From NCBI GenBank assembly GCA_019244395.1, contig JAFASQ010000517.1, positions 1 to 42,562 on the forward strand: 42,562 nucleotides of DNA, in the 5' to 3' direction. The notes beneath the pieces are model-generated. The model saw only the letters and a program-made list of their open reading frames with translations, was not told the DNA's origin and did not search any database. The position numbers and the translations under genes were made by a program. Positions 16,371 to 24,631 of this stretch are shown piece by piece. The DNA is from Solirubrobacterales bacterium (lineage in GTDB: Bacteria > Actinomycetota > Thermoleophilia > Solirubrobacterales > Solirubrobacteraceae). Position 1 is the stretch's first letter. The number at the start of each line of letters is the position of its first letter.

Positions 16371-17450
16371 TTACGGTGTGAAGCGCACCGTGATCACGTC
16401 GCCGTCGGCCACCACGTACTCCCGGCCCTCCAGGCGCAGCGTCCCTCGCTCACGGGCGGCGGCGTAGCCGCCGGCGTCGACGAGCTGGTCCCAGGCAATG
16501 ACCTCGGCGCGCACGAACCCCCGCTGGATGTCGGAATGGATCAGGCCGGCCGCGTGCCAGACCGAGAGGCCACGGCGCAGGTGCCAAGATTGCGCCGGCT
16601 TGTCCTCCCCGGCGGTGAAGAAGGCGATCAGGTGAAGCAGCTCGAAAGCGCCTCGGACCACGCGCTCGAGCCCGGACTCGGCTAGGGCGAGCTCGGAGCG
16701 CATCGTCGCGGCCTCGTCGGAGTCGAGCTCGGCCAACTCGGCCTCGAGCCGAGCGGAGATCGCCACCGCCTCGGCCTCGTGCGAGCCGGCGTGCTCGAGG
16801 ATGGCGGGCGGGACCTCGTCACTGCCCTCGTCTACGTTGGCCACGAACAGCACGGGCTTAGCGGTGAGCGGCTGGAGGAGCTGGAGGGCGTCGATCGCGT
16901 CCTGCGGTGGAGGGACCGCGCGCGCCGGGCGGCCAGACTGCAGGGCTTCGACCAGGTCGCCCAGCCACCGCGCCTCGGCGACCGCGTGGCGATCGCCGCT
17001 CTTGGCGGTCCGGGCGACGCGCTCGCGCCGGCGCTCGGCCTGTTCGAGATCGGCGTAGATCAGCTCGGTCTCGATCGTCTCGATGTCGGCGATCGGGTCG
17101 ACGCGGCCCTCGGGGTGGACCACGCTCGGGTCGCCGTGCACACGGACGACGTGGACGATCGCGTCGGTCTCGCGGATGTTGGCCAGGAACTGGTTGCCGA
17201 GGCCCTCCCCGCGATGGGCTCCGGCCACGAGGCCGGCGATGTCATGAAAGGCGATCGTGTCCGGCACGACCCGGGAGGCCTTGACCGTTTTGGCCACCGC
17301 GTCGAGTCGCGCGTCCGCGACGGGCACGACGGCGACGTTCGGCTCGATCGTGGTGAAGGGATAGTTGGCCGCCTCGGCCGCCACGCCGGTCAGGGCGCTG
17401 AACAGCGATGACTTGCCGGCGTTGGGCATGCCGACGATCCCGACCTTCAT
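16371..17450 (-). CDS. ychF: Redox-regulated ATPase YchF (Obg-family)
   Basis: A 359-aa cytosolic P-loop protein of the Obg/YchF family that binds and hydrolyses ATP and contacts the ribosome. It has the G1 motif GMPNAGKSS (7-15), switch region [10 protein letters not shown]3 HDIAGLV, the G4 position NVDE (the relaxed NKxD typical of YchF's ATP preference), and a C-terminal TGS domain ending [10 protein letters not shown]. Length is normal (~360). The ATG at 17450 was chosen over a longer frame because the P-loop strand starts at residue 2, and because the ATGA at 17447-17450 overlaps the PAP2 stop, giving translational coupling. Confidence 0.96.
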   Translation of the reverse strand: MKVGIVGMPNAGKSSLFSALTGVAAEAANYPFTTIEPNVAVVPVADARLDAVAKTVKASRVVPDTIAFHDIAGLVAGAHRGEGLGNQFLANIRETDAIVHVVRVHGDPSVVHPEGRVDPIADIETIETELIYADLEQAERRRERVARTAKSGDRHAVAEARWLGDLVEALQSGRPARAVPPPQDAIDALQLLQPLTAKPVLFVANVDEGSDEVPPAILEHAGSHEAEAVAISARLEAELAELDSDEAATMRSELALAESGLERVVRGAFELLHLIAFFTAGEDKPAQSWHLRRGLSVWHAAGLIHSDIQRGFVRAEVIAWDQLVDAGGYAAARERGTLRLEGREYVVADGDVITVRFTP

Positions 17451-17941
17451 GGGGACACCCGCGCCACCGCAGTCCCGAGCAGCGCCCCGGCGAGCACGTC
17501 GCTCGGGTAGTGCACGCCGAGGTAGGGCCTCGAGACCGCGAAGGCGCCGGCGGCTGAGTACAACGCCCATGCGGGGGCGAGACCCGCGTAGGCTCGCGCG
17601 GCGGCGAACGAGGTCGTGGCGTGGGCGCTCGGGAACGACAGGGGCGTGACGACCGGAGTGAGCGGCGGCAGGCCGTCGAGCTCGGGCCGGCGCCGGCGGA
17701 CGGCAAACTTGATCGCCTGGTTTGCGCCGTAGGACGCGGCGACGGTGCGCAGGCCACGCAGCCAGGCCCGGCGGCGGTGCTCGCCGCGCGAGAAAGCCGC
17801 GCCGGCGAGCCCGAGCCCGAGCCAGCACAACGCATGCTCGCCGGTTCGCGAGAACGCCGCGGCGAGGCGCTCGAGCCGCGGGTCATGGGCGCGCGTGCGC
17901 GCGAACACAAGCGCTTCCCTGTCGAGGTCGACGAGCGACAC
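17447..17941 (-). CDS. PAP2-family phosphatase
   Basis: A ~164-aa membrane phosphatase of the PAP2/lipid phosphate phosphatase family. The three catalytic motifs are visible: KFAVRRRRP (motif 1), FPSAHATTS (motif 2, PSAH in place of PSGH) and SRPYLGVHYPSDVLAG (motif 3, with the nucleophilic His). Hydrophobic helices lie between them. The family dephosphorylates lipid phosphates such as undecaprenyl-PP or phosphatidate. The start is uncertain; GTG at 17941, just after the DUF2332 stop (17953), gives a product that begins at the first recognisable helix. Its stop TGA overlaps the ychF ATG. Confidence 0.85.
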   Translation of the reverse strand: MSLVDLDREALVFARTRAHDPRLERLAAAFSRTGEHALCWLGLGLAGAAFSRGEHRRRAWLRGLRTVAASYGANQAIKFAVRRRRPELDGLPPLTPVVTPLSFPSAHATTSFAAARAYAGLAPAWALYSAAGAFAVSRPYLGVHYPSDVLAGALLGTAVARVSP

Positions 17942-17952
17942 GCCGCCGGACT

Positions 17953-19050
17953 CTACGTCGCCCAGCGAATCGGGAGGCCGTGGTCGTCGCAGACGGCCAG
18001 CCTGGTCGCGGGCGCGCCGGCCGGGTCGTGGACGGTCAGTTGCATGGCCGCGTGCCGATCGCTGGCGGGCTCCATGCTGAGGCGGGCGATGGGCGAGGAC
18101 CCGGCCGCGTCCGAGAGGGTCCGCTCGATTGCCGCCCATTCATCGGGGTCGACGTACTGGCGCATGACGGAATGCCACACCACGGTGAGCTCGCTTCCGC
18201 GGGCGGCTCGCAGCACGTCGGGCAGCCAGATCGAGCCGCGCTGCGCCGCCACCGGGATCGGGTCGCGAGCCGCGACCGACAGCGCGGCGCGCATGCGCTC
18301 GATGCGGTGCAGCTCGTCGGGCCAGATGTAGGAGAGCAGGGTGAGCTGGTCGTCAGGCCACGAGGGATCGAGGGGGGCAGGATCGCAGCCGGCCCGGGCC
18401 ACGATCTCGAGGCGCGCCGCGGCGTCCTCGACGTCGATCGCCGGCGGCGGCGTCCACGGGTCGACAAAGCGCAGCGGCGAGGCGGGATCGCCCAGCTCGC
18501 GGCCGCCGATCACGTAGGAGTAGCGGTCGGCCAGGAGGTTGAGGCCGGCGCTCGCGCCCACCTCGAGCAGGCGGATGGGGCGCCGGTGGCGGTCGGTCAG
18601 CCACAGGAGCCCCGCGAACAGGACGGCGGAGCGGCCCGGCTCGTTGGTCTGGACGGTGCGGTGCAGCCGCGCCCGGATCTGGTCGAAGTGCTCGTCGATC
18701 ACGACCTCGACGAGCGGCCAGACGCCGTCGACCGGGCGCTCCCCGCCGGCGCTCGGATAGAAGGCCGCCAGCGCCGGTGCCTGGCCGGACAGGACCAGGT
18801 AGTGCAGGGCGGCCATCAGGCGCAGCTGCGGCACCGAGCCCGGTGGCGCCGGCACGCCGTCGAACAGCCGCGCGACGGTGCCGCCGCGGTCGATGTCTCC
18901 GGCCGCATCGCGCATCATCCGCACGTAAAGCGGGGAGCGGCCGGAGCGCGCGAGCGCGCCGGCGTGCCGGCGGAAGCGCTCGGCAAGCTCGAGCTTGCCG
19001 GCCTGCCCGTCGCCGGCGCCGCCGTAGGGAAGCTGCGAGATCTCGTTCAC
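17953..19050 (-). CDS. DUF2332 family protein
   Basis: A 365-aa cytosolic protein that I recognise as a DUF2332 member. A conserved LLEVGASAGLNLLADRY (~155-171) resembles a glycine-rich nucleotide- or SAM-binding loop. VWHSVMRQYVDPDEW (~285-299) and RLSMEP near the end are other family-like blocks. The family has no assigned reaction; a methyltransferase-like fold is a guess from the EVGASAG motif. The GTG at 19050 is the last start that keeps the conserved N-terminal helix (LAERFRRHA). It lies one base from the ATG of the divergent kinase gene. Probably first gene of a DUF2332-PAP2-ychF(-AAA) operon. Confidence 0.8.
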   Translation of the reverse strand: MNEISQLPYGGAGDGQAGKLELAERFRRHAGALARSGRSPLYVRMMRDAAGDIDRGGTVARLFDGVPAPPGSVPQLRLMAALHYLVLSGQAPALAAFYPSAGGERPVDGVWPLVEVVIDEHFDQIRARLHRTVQTNEPGRSAVLFAGLLWLTDRHRRPIRLLEVGASAGLNLLADRYSYVIGGRELGDPASPLRFVDPWTPPPAIDVEDAAARLEIVARAGCDPAPLDPSWPDDQLTLLSYIWPDELHRIERMRAALSVAARDPIPVAAQRGSIWLPDVLRAARGSELTVVWHSVMRQYVDPDEWAAIERTLSDAAGSSPIARLSMEPASDRHAAMQLTVHDPAGAPATRLAVCDDHGLPIRWAT

Positions 19051-19051
19051 G

Positions 19052-19894
19052 ATGATTAGTGTCCCCGACGTGCCCCCTCGGATCACGGTGGTCGGATCGG
19101 CCAATGTCGACCACGTCGCGCGCTGCCCGCGGCTTCCCCGGCCCGGCGAGACGGTGACCGACGCCACGTTCGAGCGCGTGCCCGGCGGAAAGGGCGCCAA
19201 CCAGGCGGTGGCCGCCGCCCGCCTCGGCGCGCACGTCCGCTTCGTGGGGCGAATCGGGCGCGACGATCTGGTCCTCCGCTCGATGGAGCGCGAGGGGATC
19301 GACACGAGCGCGGTGGTGCGCGAGGACGGGGAGACCGGCGTGGCCATGGTCCTGGTCGAGGAAAGCGGCGAGAACCTGATCGTCACCGCGCCGGGAGCCA
19401 ACCGCCGGTTGAGCGCCGACGCGGTCGACGTCGGAGAGGCCGACGCGGTGATGTGCCAGCTCGAGATCCCGCCCGAGGCGGTGCAGGCGGCACGCGCCCA
19501 GGCGCGCTGGTTCTGCCTGAACGCGGCGCCGGCCCGGGGCGTGCCCGACTTCGACCGCGAGCCGGACCTGATCGTGGTCAACCGCTACGAGTACGAGCGG
19601 ATCGAGCCGGGCGGCGCGCTGGTGGCGCTCACCCTGGGGGCGGAGGGCGCGGTGCTGCTTGAGCACGGACACGAGATCGCGCGGGCGCGGCCGCCGAAGG
19701 TCAAACCGGTGGACGGCACGGCGGCCGGCGACGCGTTCTGCGCCGCGCTGGTCGTGTCGCTGCTCGAGGACCGTGAGCGAGATGCGGCGCTCGAGCGGGC
19801 GTGCGCCGCCGGCGCGCTGGCCGCCTCACGCCCGGGGGCGCAGCCGTCGCTGCCCAGGGCGGACGAGGTCGACGCGCTGCTCACGGCTCGATGA
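19052..19894 (+). CDS. PfkB-family (ribokinase-like) carbohydrate kinase
   Basis: A 280-aa kinase. The N-terminal substrate signature GGKGANQAVAAARLG (45-59) and the ATP/anion-hole motif DGTAAGDAF (221-229), with catalytic Asp227, are both intact; SANVDHV at 16-22 is the usual first sugar-binding strand. Ribokinase is the best match by motif. At 280 residues it is slightly shorter than typical (~300), with the lid region shortened. The ATG at 19052 abuts the GTG of the divergent DUF2332 gene; GTG 19070 is a possible alternative start. The 3' end overlaps the opposing crotonase gene by 14 bases. No ribose transporter genes are nearby. Confidence 0.9.
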   Translation: MISVPDVPPRITVVGSANVDHVARCPRLPRPGETVTDATFERVPGGKGANQAVAAARLGAHVRFVGRIGRDDLVLRSMEREGIDTSAVVREDGETGVAMVLVEESGENLIVTAPGANRRLSADAVDVGEADAVMCQLEIPPEAVQAARAQARWFCLNAAPARGVPDFDREPDLIVVNRYEYERIEPGGALVALTLGAEGAVLLEHGHEIARARPPKVKPVDGTAAGDAFCAALVVSLLEDRERDAALERACAAGALAASRPGAQPSLPRADEVDALLTAR

Positions 19895-20774
19895 CGTGGG
19901 CCGGGTCGGGGCGACGGCCGGGTCCGGCCGCGCTGTAGTCGCCGAATGGGGCGTCGCGCTGCGAGGTGGCGGCGCGGACGCCGTCACTGGCGGCGGTAGC
20001 CACGAAGGCGAGGCCGTCGGGGGTGTTGCGCATCAGGCCGTCGAGGATGGGGCCGAGGGTCTGGGTGGCGCGCAACCCCATGTTCTCGTAGGCCTGGTTG
20101 ACGATCAGTTTCATCGCGGCCAGTTGTGAGGTCGGCATCTCGGCCAGCTGGAGCGCCTGCGCCGTGACCGTCGATTCGAGCGCCTCGAAGGGGACGGCGG
20201 CGTTGATCAACTCGATCTCGGCGGCCTCGCGGCCCGACAACGGCGTGCCGGTCAGGGCGTGCTCCTTCGCCCTGGTCAGGCCGAGTCGGTAGATCCACAT
20301 GCCCGACAGGTAGCACCCCCACACGCGCGAGTAGGGCGTCCCGATCTGGGCGTCCTCGGAGGCGATGATCAGGTCGGCGCACAGGGCCATGTCGCTGCCG
20401 CCGCCCACGCACCAGCCATGGACCTGGGCGATCACCGGCTTCGGAGTGCGCCACATGCTCATGAACTTCTGGGTCGGGCCGTAGGGCGACGCGGCGAGCG
20501 CGAAGTCCTTGCCTGGATCCCAGCGGCCCTCCGTGGTCAGCGCCTCGTCCCAATGATGAAAGCCGCCGGCGAAGTCGTAGCCGGCGCAGAACGAGCGGCC
20601 GGCGCCGCGGAGCACGATCACCTTGACGTCAGGGTCGAAGGTCGCTTCGCGCACCGCGGCCTCGAACTCGTCGGGCATCGGCGGCACGATCGTGTTCAGG
20701 CGATCCGGCCGGTTGAGCGTGATCGTGGCGATCGGACCCGGGGCGTCGTAGAGCAGGGTTTCGAAGGAGGTCAA
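19881..20774 (-). CDS. Enoyl-CoA hydratase/isomerase (crotonase) family protein
   Basis: A ~297-aa crotonase-fold enzyme acting on acyl-CoA. The oxyanion-hole stretches are GAGRSFCAGYDFAGG and GWCVGGGSDMALCADLIIASEDAQIG, the latter where catalytic Glu/Asp residues usually fall. The TTG at 20774 is chosen because AAGGAG (20783-20788 on this strand) sits 8 bases upstream and the family fold starts at SFETLLYDAPGPIATITLNRP; no ATG or GTG fits this frame. The exact reaction (hydratase, isomerase, dehalogenase) cannot be told. The start lies 18 bases from the divergent lipoprotein start. Confidence 0.9.
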   Translation of the reverse strand: MTSFETLLYDAPGPIATITLNRPDRLNTIVPPMPDEFEAAVREATFDPDVKVIVLRGAGRSFCAGYDFAGGFHHWDEALTTEGRWDPGKDFALAASPYGPTQKFMSMWRTPKPVIAQVHGWCVGGGSDMALCADLIIASEDAQIGTPYSRVWGCYLSGMWIYRLGLTRAKEHALTGTPLSGREAAEIELINAAVPFEALESTVTAQALQLAEMPTSQLAAMKLIVNQAYENMGLRATQTLGPILDGLMRNTPDGLAFVATAASDGVRAATSQRDAPFGDYSAAGPGRRPDPAHVIEP

Positions 20775-20782
20775 GGTGCATA

Positions 20783-20788
20783 CTCCTT
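20783..20788 (-). promoter_or_regulatory. Shine-Dalgarno site deciding the TTG start of the crotonase gene
   Basis: AAGGAG on the minus strand, 8 bases before TTG at 20772-20774. It falls within the 18-base gap to the divergent lipoprotein start, which itself has no SD at usable spacing. Confidence 0.65.
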
Positions 20789-20792
20789 GTCG

Positions 20793-21815
20793 ATGGTGTT
20801 CAGGCGGGCGTTGGCGACCCTCGTCGCGAGCATTGTGGCCGTCGGCTGCGGGGGCGCGGGCGCGCACATGCCCGTGGTAGCGCACACGCCTGCGGCGGCG
20901 CGCTCGGCGGCATTCGCCCACTGGACCGGGTACGTCCGCGCGAACAGTCCGATCGACGTGGTCGGGCCGCGGAGTGATGGGGTCATGGTGGTGGCGGCGG
21001 GCGGTCGCCTGCGGCTGCTCTCCCCTTCGGGCCGCCTACGGGCGTTCGCCCCCACGTACCACTCGAACCCCGGCCTCGAGGCGTACATCGCGCTGCCGAG
21101 GGCCGGCCACCGCGGCTGTAGTTTCGGCGGCGACACCGTCTTTGCGATCAGCTTCGGATCGCCGCGGGGAGTCGTGGCGATCAGCTCGCAGGGACGCGTG
21201 CGGCCGTTCGCGACGGTCCGCGCGCCGGGATTGATCGACGGGATCGCGTTCGACGAAACGGGGCGCTTCGGCTACCGGTTGCTGGTGGCCACGACCGCGG
21301 GCCCGCAGACAACCGTCGACGCGATTGACTGCCACGGCGCAGTGAGGCGCATCACGGCGAAAGCCCATCGCGTGGAAGGCGGGATCGCCGTGGCCCCGGC
21401 GAGCTTCGGCCGGTTCGCGGGCGACCTGATCATGCCCGACGAGCTCGGCGGTGGCATCTACGCGGTCACACCGCGCGGTGGCAATCTGCTCGTGGCGCAC
21501 TCCGATTTGCCGCACGGCGGGGACACGGGTGTAGAGAGCGAGGAGTTCCTGCCGGCGCGGGGCGGCTACGACGCGGTGCTCGCTGATCGGCTGACGCCGC
21601 GGAATCCACATCCGGGCGACAACGTGCTGCTGGCGCTGACCTCGGCTGAATTGGCGGCTGCCGGCGCGCGCCCGGGTGACCTCCTCGTGGCGAGCGAAGG
21701 CGGAGCCAAGACGGACGCGGTGCACTGCAGCGCGCGCGGGTGTGGCGTGCGCCATGTCGCCGACGGTCCCGCGATCGCTCACGGCGAGGGTCACATCGCG
21801 ATCATGCCGCGGTGA
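20793..21815 (+). CDS. Secreted lipoprotein, beta-propeller-like, unknown function
   Basis: A ~340-aa exported protein with an N-terminal signal and lipobox (LVASIVAVGC, Cys19), so it is probably lipid-anchored outside the membrane. The rest is rich in short beta-strand repeats (GVMVVAAGGRLRLLSPSGRLRAF, GVVAISSQGRVRPFATV, GGGIYAVTPRGGNLLVA) reminiscent of propeller (NHL/SMP-30-like) blades; this is a shape inference, not a family match. Several Cys residues (GHRGCSFGG, DCHGAV, HCSARGCGV) may form disulfides. The start ATG 20793 has no evident SD, so a leaderless transcript is possible. The stop lies inside the first copy of a 25-bp tandem repeat. Confidence 0.75.
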   Translation: MVFRRALATLVASIVAVGCGGAGAHMPVVAHTPAAARSAAFAHWTGYVRANSPIDVVGPRSDGVMVVAAGGRLRLLSPSGRLRAFAPTYHSNPGLEAYIALPRAGHRGCSFGGDTVFAISFGSPRGVVAISSQGRVRPFATVRAPGLIDGIAFDETGRFGYRLLVATTAGPQTTVDAIDCHGAVRRITAKAHRVEGGIAVAPASFGRFAGDLIMPDELGGGIYAVTPRGGNLLVAHSDLPHGGDTGVESEEFLPARGGYDAVLADRLTPRNPHPGDNVLLALTSAELAAAGARPGDLLVASEGGAKTDAVHCSARGCGVRHVADGPAIAHGEGHIAIMPR

Positions 21816-21910
21816 GGCTCGCTACAGCCCGGCGCGGTGAGGCTCGCTACAGCCCGGCGCGGTGAGGCTCGCTACAGCCCCGCGCGGTGAGGCTCGCTAC
21901 AGCCCGGCGA
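21811..21910. repeat. 4 x 25-bp tandem repeat across two convergent stop codons
   Basis: Four consecutive copies of a 25-bp unit start at 21811, 21836, 21861 and 21886. The third copy differs at one base (ccgcgc for cggcgc) and the last ends in a instead of c. The first copy supplies the TGA of the plus-strand lipoprotein (21813-21815). The last supplies the Ala-Gly-Leu-stop of the minus-strand epimerase (TAG, 21897-21899). The repeat is therefore a duplicated stop-stop junction, and copy-number changes would alter neither protein. Confidence 0.95.
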
Positions 21911-22826
21911 GAATCCGCCTCAAGCCGTCCCTCAGCCCGATCTGCGCTTCCCAGCCGAGCTCTCGGCGGGCGCGGGTGACATCGAGACGGCTCCGTCTCA
22001 CCTCGCCCGGTCGCTCGGGAGCGAACTGCGGCTCGGCTAGATGGTCCCCGCGGCCGACATCTCGCAGTGCATCGAGCAGTTCGAGGACGGAGGTCTCGCT
22101 GCCGTTCCCGATGTTGACCGGTCCCGAGAGCGTGGTGTCCGCGGCGAGCAGGTTGGCCCGCACCACGTCGCTCACCTCGACCCAGTCGCGGGTCTGTCGA
22201 CCGTCCCCGAACACCGTGGGCCGTCGGCCCTCGATCAGATGTCCGCAGAAGATGGCCACCACGCCGGCTTCACCGTGAATGTCCTGGCGCGGTCCGTAGA
22301 CATTGCCGTAGCGCAGGGACACGGTCGATAGCCCGTGCAGTCGGGTGTAGAGCGAGCAGTAGCCCTCGCCGGCGAGCTTGCCCTGGCCGTACGGCGCGAG
22401 CGGCTTGATTTCATAGCCTTCGGGTGTCGGAAGGAGATCGGCTTCACCGTAGAGACCGCCTCCGGTGGAGCTGTTGACAACGCGCCGGGCGCCGGCCGTC
22501 CTGGCCGCCTCGAGCACGGCGATCGTCCCCAGCACGTTCACCGTCGCGTCAGCGGCCGGCTGCTCGACCGAGACACGGACGTCGATTTGGGCGGCGAGAT
22601 GGAAGACGACCTCTGGCCTGACCGCGGAAAAGATCTCCTTGAGCTCGTCAGCGTCCCGGATATCCGTGGCGTGCAGCACGGCGCCGGCCTGTAGTGCTTG
22701 ATCGAGGTTTGACCGTTTCCCGCTCGAGAGGTTGTCGATCACGGCCACCCTGTCTCCACGCTCGAGAAGCGCGTCGACGAGGTTGGACCCGATGAACCCG
22801 GCACCTCCGGTCACCACGGTTTCCAT
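21897..22826 (-). CDS. NAD-dependent UDP-sugar 4-epimerase-like enzyme (GalE/Gne type)
   Basis: A 309-aa extended short-chain dehydrogenase. The NAD-binding GGAGFIG (7-13), catalytic Tyr146-x3-Lys150 (YGQGK) and a Ser/Thr site at NSST (118-121) are intact. The closest functional family is UDP-glucose/UDP-GlcNAc 4-epimerase; the ~310-aa size fits the short bacterial GalE forms. Beside GH114, GlmS and PelF, the likely job is making UDP-GalNAc from UDP-GlcNAc for the polymer; this is context inference, and dTDP-glucose 4,6-dehydratase-like activity is the alternative. The ATG at 22826 diverges from the GH114 gene, with 60 bases between starts. The last codons lie in the tandem repeat. Confidence 0.88.
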   Translation of the reverse strand: METVVTGGAGFIGSNLVDALLERGDRVAVIDNLSSGKRSNLDQALQAGAVLHATDIRDADELKEIFSAVRPEVVFHLAAQIDVRVSVEQPAADATVNVLGTIAVLEAARTAGARRVVNSSTGGGLYGEADLLPTPEGYEIKPLAPYGQGKLAGEGYCSLYTRLHGLSTVSLRYGNVYGPRQDIHGEAGVVAIFCGHLIEGRRPTVFGDGRQTRDWVEVSDVVRANLLAADTTLSGPVNIGNGSETSVLELLDALRDVGRGDHLAEPQFAPERPGEVRRSRLDVTRARRELGWEAQIGLRDGLRRILAGL

Positions 22827-22886
22827 GGCAGGGCAGAGTAGCTAGAGTTGAGAGGAGGGCGCGTCGACGATCAAGGAAGACGAACG

Positions 22887-23696
22887 GTGTCAAAGCTAAG
22901 GACTCGCCGGCGAATGGGCCGAAACACACGCGGGCTGGTGATGGTGGTGGTTATCTCTGCCATGTTCGCTGTGCTCACTCCGGCCGCGGCGAGCCGCATC
23001 TGGACGCCCGCGCCGCGCACGACATGGCAATGGCAACTCACGACGCCGGTGAGCCTGTCAGTGCCGGCTCAGATGTTCGACATCGACCTGTTCGACAATT
23101 CCGCCTCAGTCGTCGCTGCGCTACATCGCCGTGGTCGTCACGTGATCTGCTACCTCGACGCCGGTACCTACGAGAACTTTCGGCCCGATGCCGGTCGTTT
23201 TCCGCCGTCGTTGCTGGGCAAGCCGAACGGATGGCCGGGCGAGCGATGGCTTGACATTCGCCGCCTATCGGTGCTGGGGCCAATCATGCGGGCGCGTTTC
23301 TCGGAGTGCCGGCGCAAGGGGTTCGACGGGGTAGAGGCTGACAACGTCGACGCGTACGCAAACGACAGCGGCTTTCCGCTGACGGCGGCCGAGCAGCTCA
23401 CCTACAACCGCTGGCTGGCGCGCATGGCCCACGCGTTCGGGCTTTCGATTGCGCTCAAAAACGACCTCGACCAGGTTCAGTCCCTCGAGCCCTACTTCAA
23501 CTTCGCGCTCGACGAACAGTGCTTCGAGTACTCCGAATGCGAGAAGCTGAGACCGTTCGTCGGTGCGCACAAGGCAGTGTTCGAGGTCGAGTACAACCTC
23601 TCCCCAGGCCAGTTCTGCCGTCGGGCCAACGCTCTCGGCTTCATGGCAATGCGCAAGACGCTGAACCTAGAGGCCAGCCGGCGGGTCTGCTGGTAG
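22887..23696 (+). CDS. Secreted GH114 endo-alpha-1,4-polygalactosaminidase-like glycosidase
   Basis: A 269-aa exported protein. It has a twin-Arg-like basic start, a hydrophobic signal segment (~16-36), then one GH114-type TIM-barrel domain. Family blocks visible: WQWQLT, ICYLDAGTYENFRPD (87-101), GVEADNVDAY (148-157) and FALDEQCFEY (206-215). The acidic residues E150/D152 and E210 are the candidate catalytic and binding residues. GH114 enzymes (fungal Ega3, and the hydrolase domain of bacterial PelA is related) cut alpha-1,4-linked galactosamine chains. The GTG at 22887 is chosen because AAGGAA (22873-22878) lies 8 bases upstream. It is convergent with glmR (16-base gap). Confidence 0.85.
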   Translation: MSKLRTRRRMGRNTRGLVMVVVISAMFAVLTPAAASRIWTPAPRTTWQWQLTTPVSLSVPAQMFDIDLFDNSASVVAALHRRGRHVICYLDAGTYENFRPDAGRFPPSLLGKPNGWPGERWLDIRRLSVLGPIMRARFSECRRKGFDGVEADNVDAYANDSGFPLTAAEQLTYNRWLARMAHAFGLSIALKNDLDQVQSLEPYFNFALDEQCFEYSECEKLRPFVGAHKAVFEVEYNLSPGQFCRRANALGFMAMRKTLNLEASRRVCW

Positions 23697-23712
23697 CGGC
23701 CGGCGCTCGACT

Positions 23713-24624
23713 CTACGAGGCCGCCGATGCGGTTTGACGAGGCCGGGCAAGAATCCCGCGCAGCGCCGTGCGCAACAAAACGGGGTCGTGAATGCCCGGC
23801 TCATCGTCCTGCAACGGGCGCGGAATCGCTTCGACTCCTCGTCGGGCGAGGTGCGTGGGCGCGAATGAGACTTCGGCCTCAGGGTCATAGAGCACCGCGT
23901 CCACGCGGATGCCGTGGCGCCGGAGCGCTGCGAGGTGACCTGAGGCGCTCATGCCCGCGGTCTCGCCGGGCTGCCGCTGCAGGTTGCAGATCCACACCTT
24001 GCGCGCCGCGGTCGCGAGCAGTGCCGAGACAACATCAGGCAGCGCGCACACCGCCAGCACGCTCGTGAACAGCGATCCGGGTCCAAGGAGGACGTAGTCG
24101 CTGGTGGCGATCGACGCGAGTGCTGCATCGCTGACCCTCGGTCGCTCGGGGCTGAAGCGAAGCCGGCGAATGGCGGCCTGTGAGGTCCCGATTGCCGACT
24201 CGCCGAAGATCACTCCACCCCCCGCTTCGGCCATCAGCGACACGTTGTCGACGGTCGCAGGGACCACCTGCGCGCGGATCCCGAGTTCGAGACCGAGACG
24301 GTCGACGGCATGTCCGAGATCGCCGAACACATCTGCCAGCGACCTGATGACGAGGTTGCCGAGCGGATGCCGTCCGGAACGGTTGACCGTGACGGGCCGC
24401 TCGAGGGCGCGGGCGAGTGGGGTTCCATCAGCGGCCAGCGCGACCAGCGCGCGTCGCAGGTCACCCACCGCGGGACCACCCCCGTGTCGTCGCAACTCTC
24501 CCGACGAGCCACCGTCGTCGGCAACCGTGACCACCGCCGTCAGCTCACACGGCTCGTGGCGGAGCGCCGCCAGCACGGCCGCGAGGCCGTGACCGCCCCC
24601 GATGACGGTCACCCGTCCCAGCAT
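23713..24624 (-). CDS. glmR: GlmR/YvcK (CofD-like) regulator of cell-envelope precursor supply
   Basis: A 303-aa protein of the YvcK/CofD-like family. Conserved blocks: GGGHGLAAVL (9-18), TVADDGGSSGELRR (~33-46), GDLRRALVALA, HPLGNLVI and GPGSLFTSVL. In Bacillus subtilis GlmR binds UDP-GlcNAc and stimulates GlmS. Here the gene is the second of a pair, seven bases after the glmS stop, which makes the same pairing physically explicit. Many actinobacteria instead carry yvcK in the uvrC-rapZ-yvcK-whiA locus, so this may be an extra copy dedicated to the polysaccharide locus. The gene is convergent with GH114. Confidence 0.9.
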   Translation of the reverse strand: MLGRVTVIGGGHGLAAVLAALRHEPCELTAVVTVADDGGSSGELRRHGGGPAVGDLRRALVALAADGTPLARALERPVTVNRSGRHPLGNLVIRSLADVFGDLGHAVDRLGLELGIRAQVVPATVDNVSLMAEAGGGVIFGESAIGTSQAAIRRLRFSPERPRVSDAALASIATSDYVLLGPGSLFTSVLAVCALPDVVSALLATAARKVWICNLQRQPGETAGMSASGHLAALRRHGIRVDAVLYDPEAEVSFAPTHLARRGVEAIPRPLQDDEPGIHDPVLLRTALRGILARPRQTASAAS

Positions 24625-24631
24625 CCTCGGC

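Noticed and set aside
16371-17450. YchF G4 motif NVDE as a defect
   Set aside because: A degenerate NKxD is the rule in YchF, which prefers ATP.
21811-21910. CRISPR array
   Set aside because: The repeats are directly abutting with no spacers; it is a plain tandem repeat.
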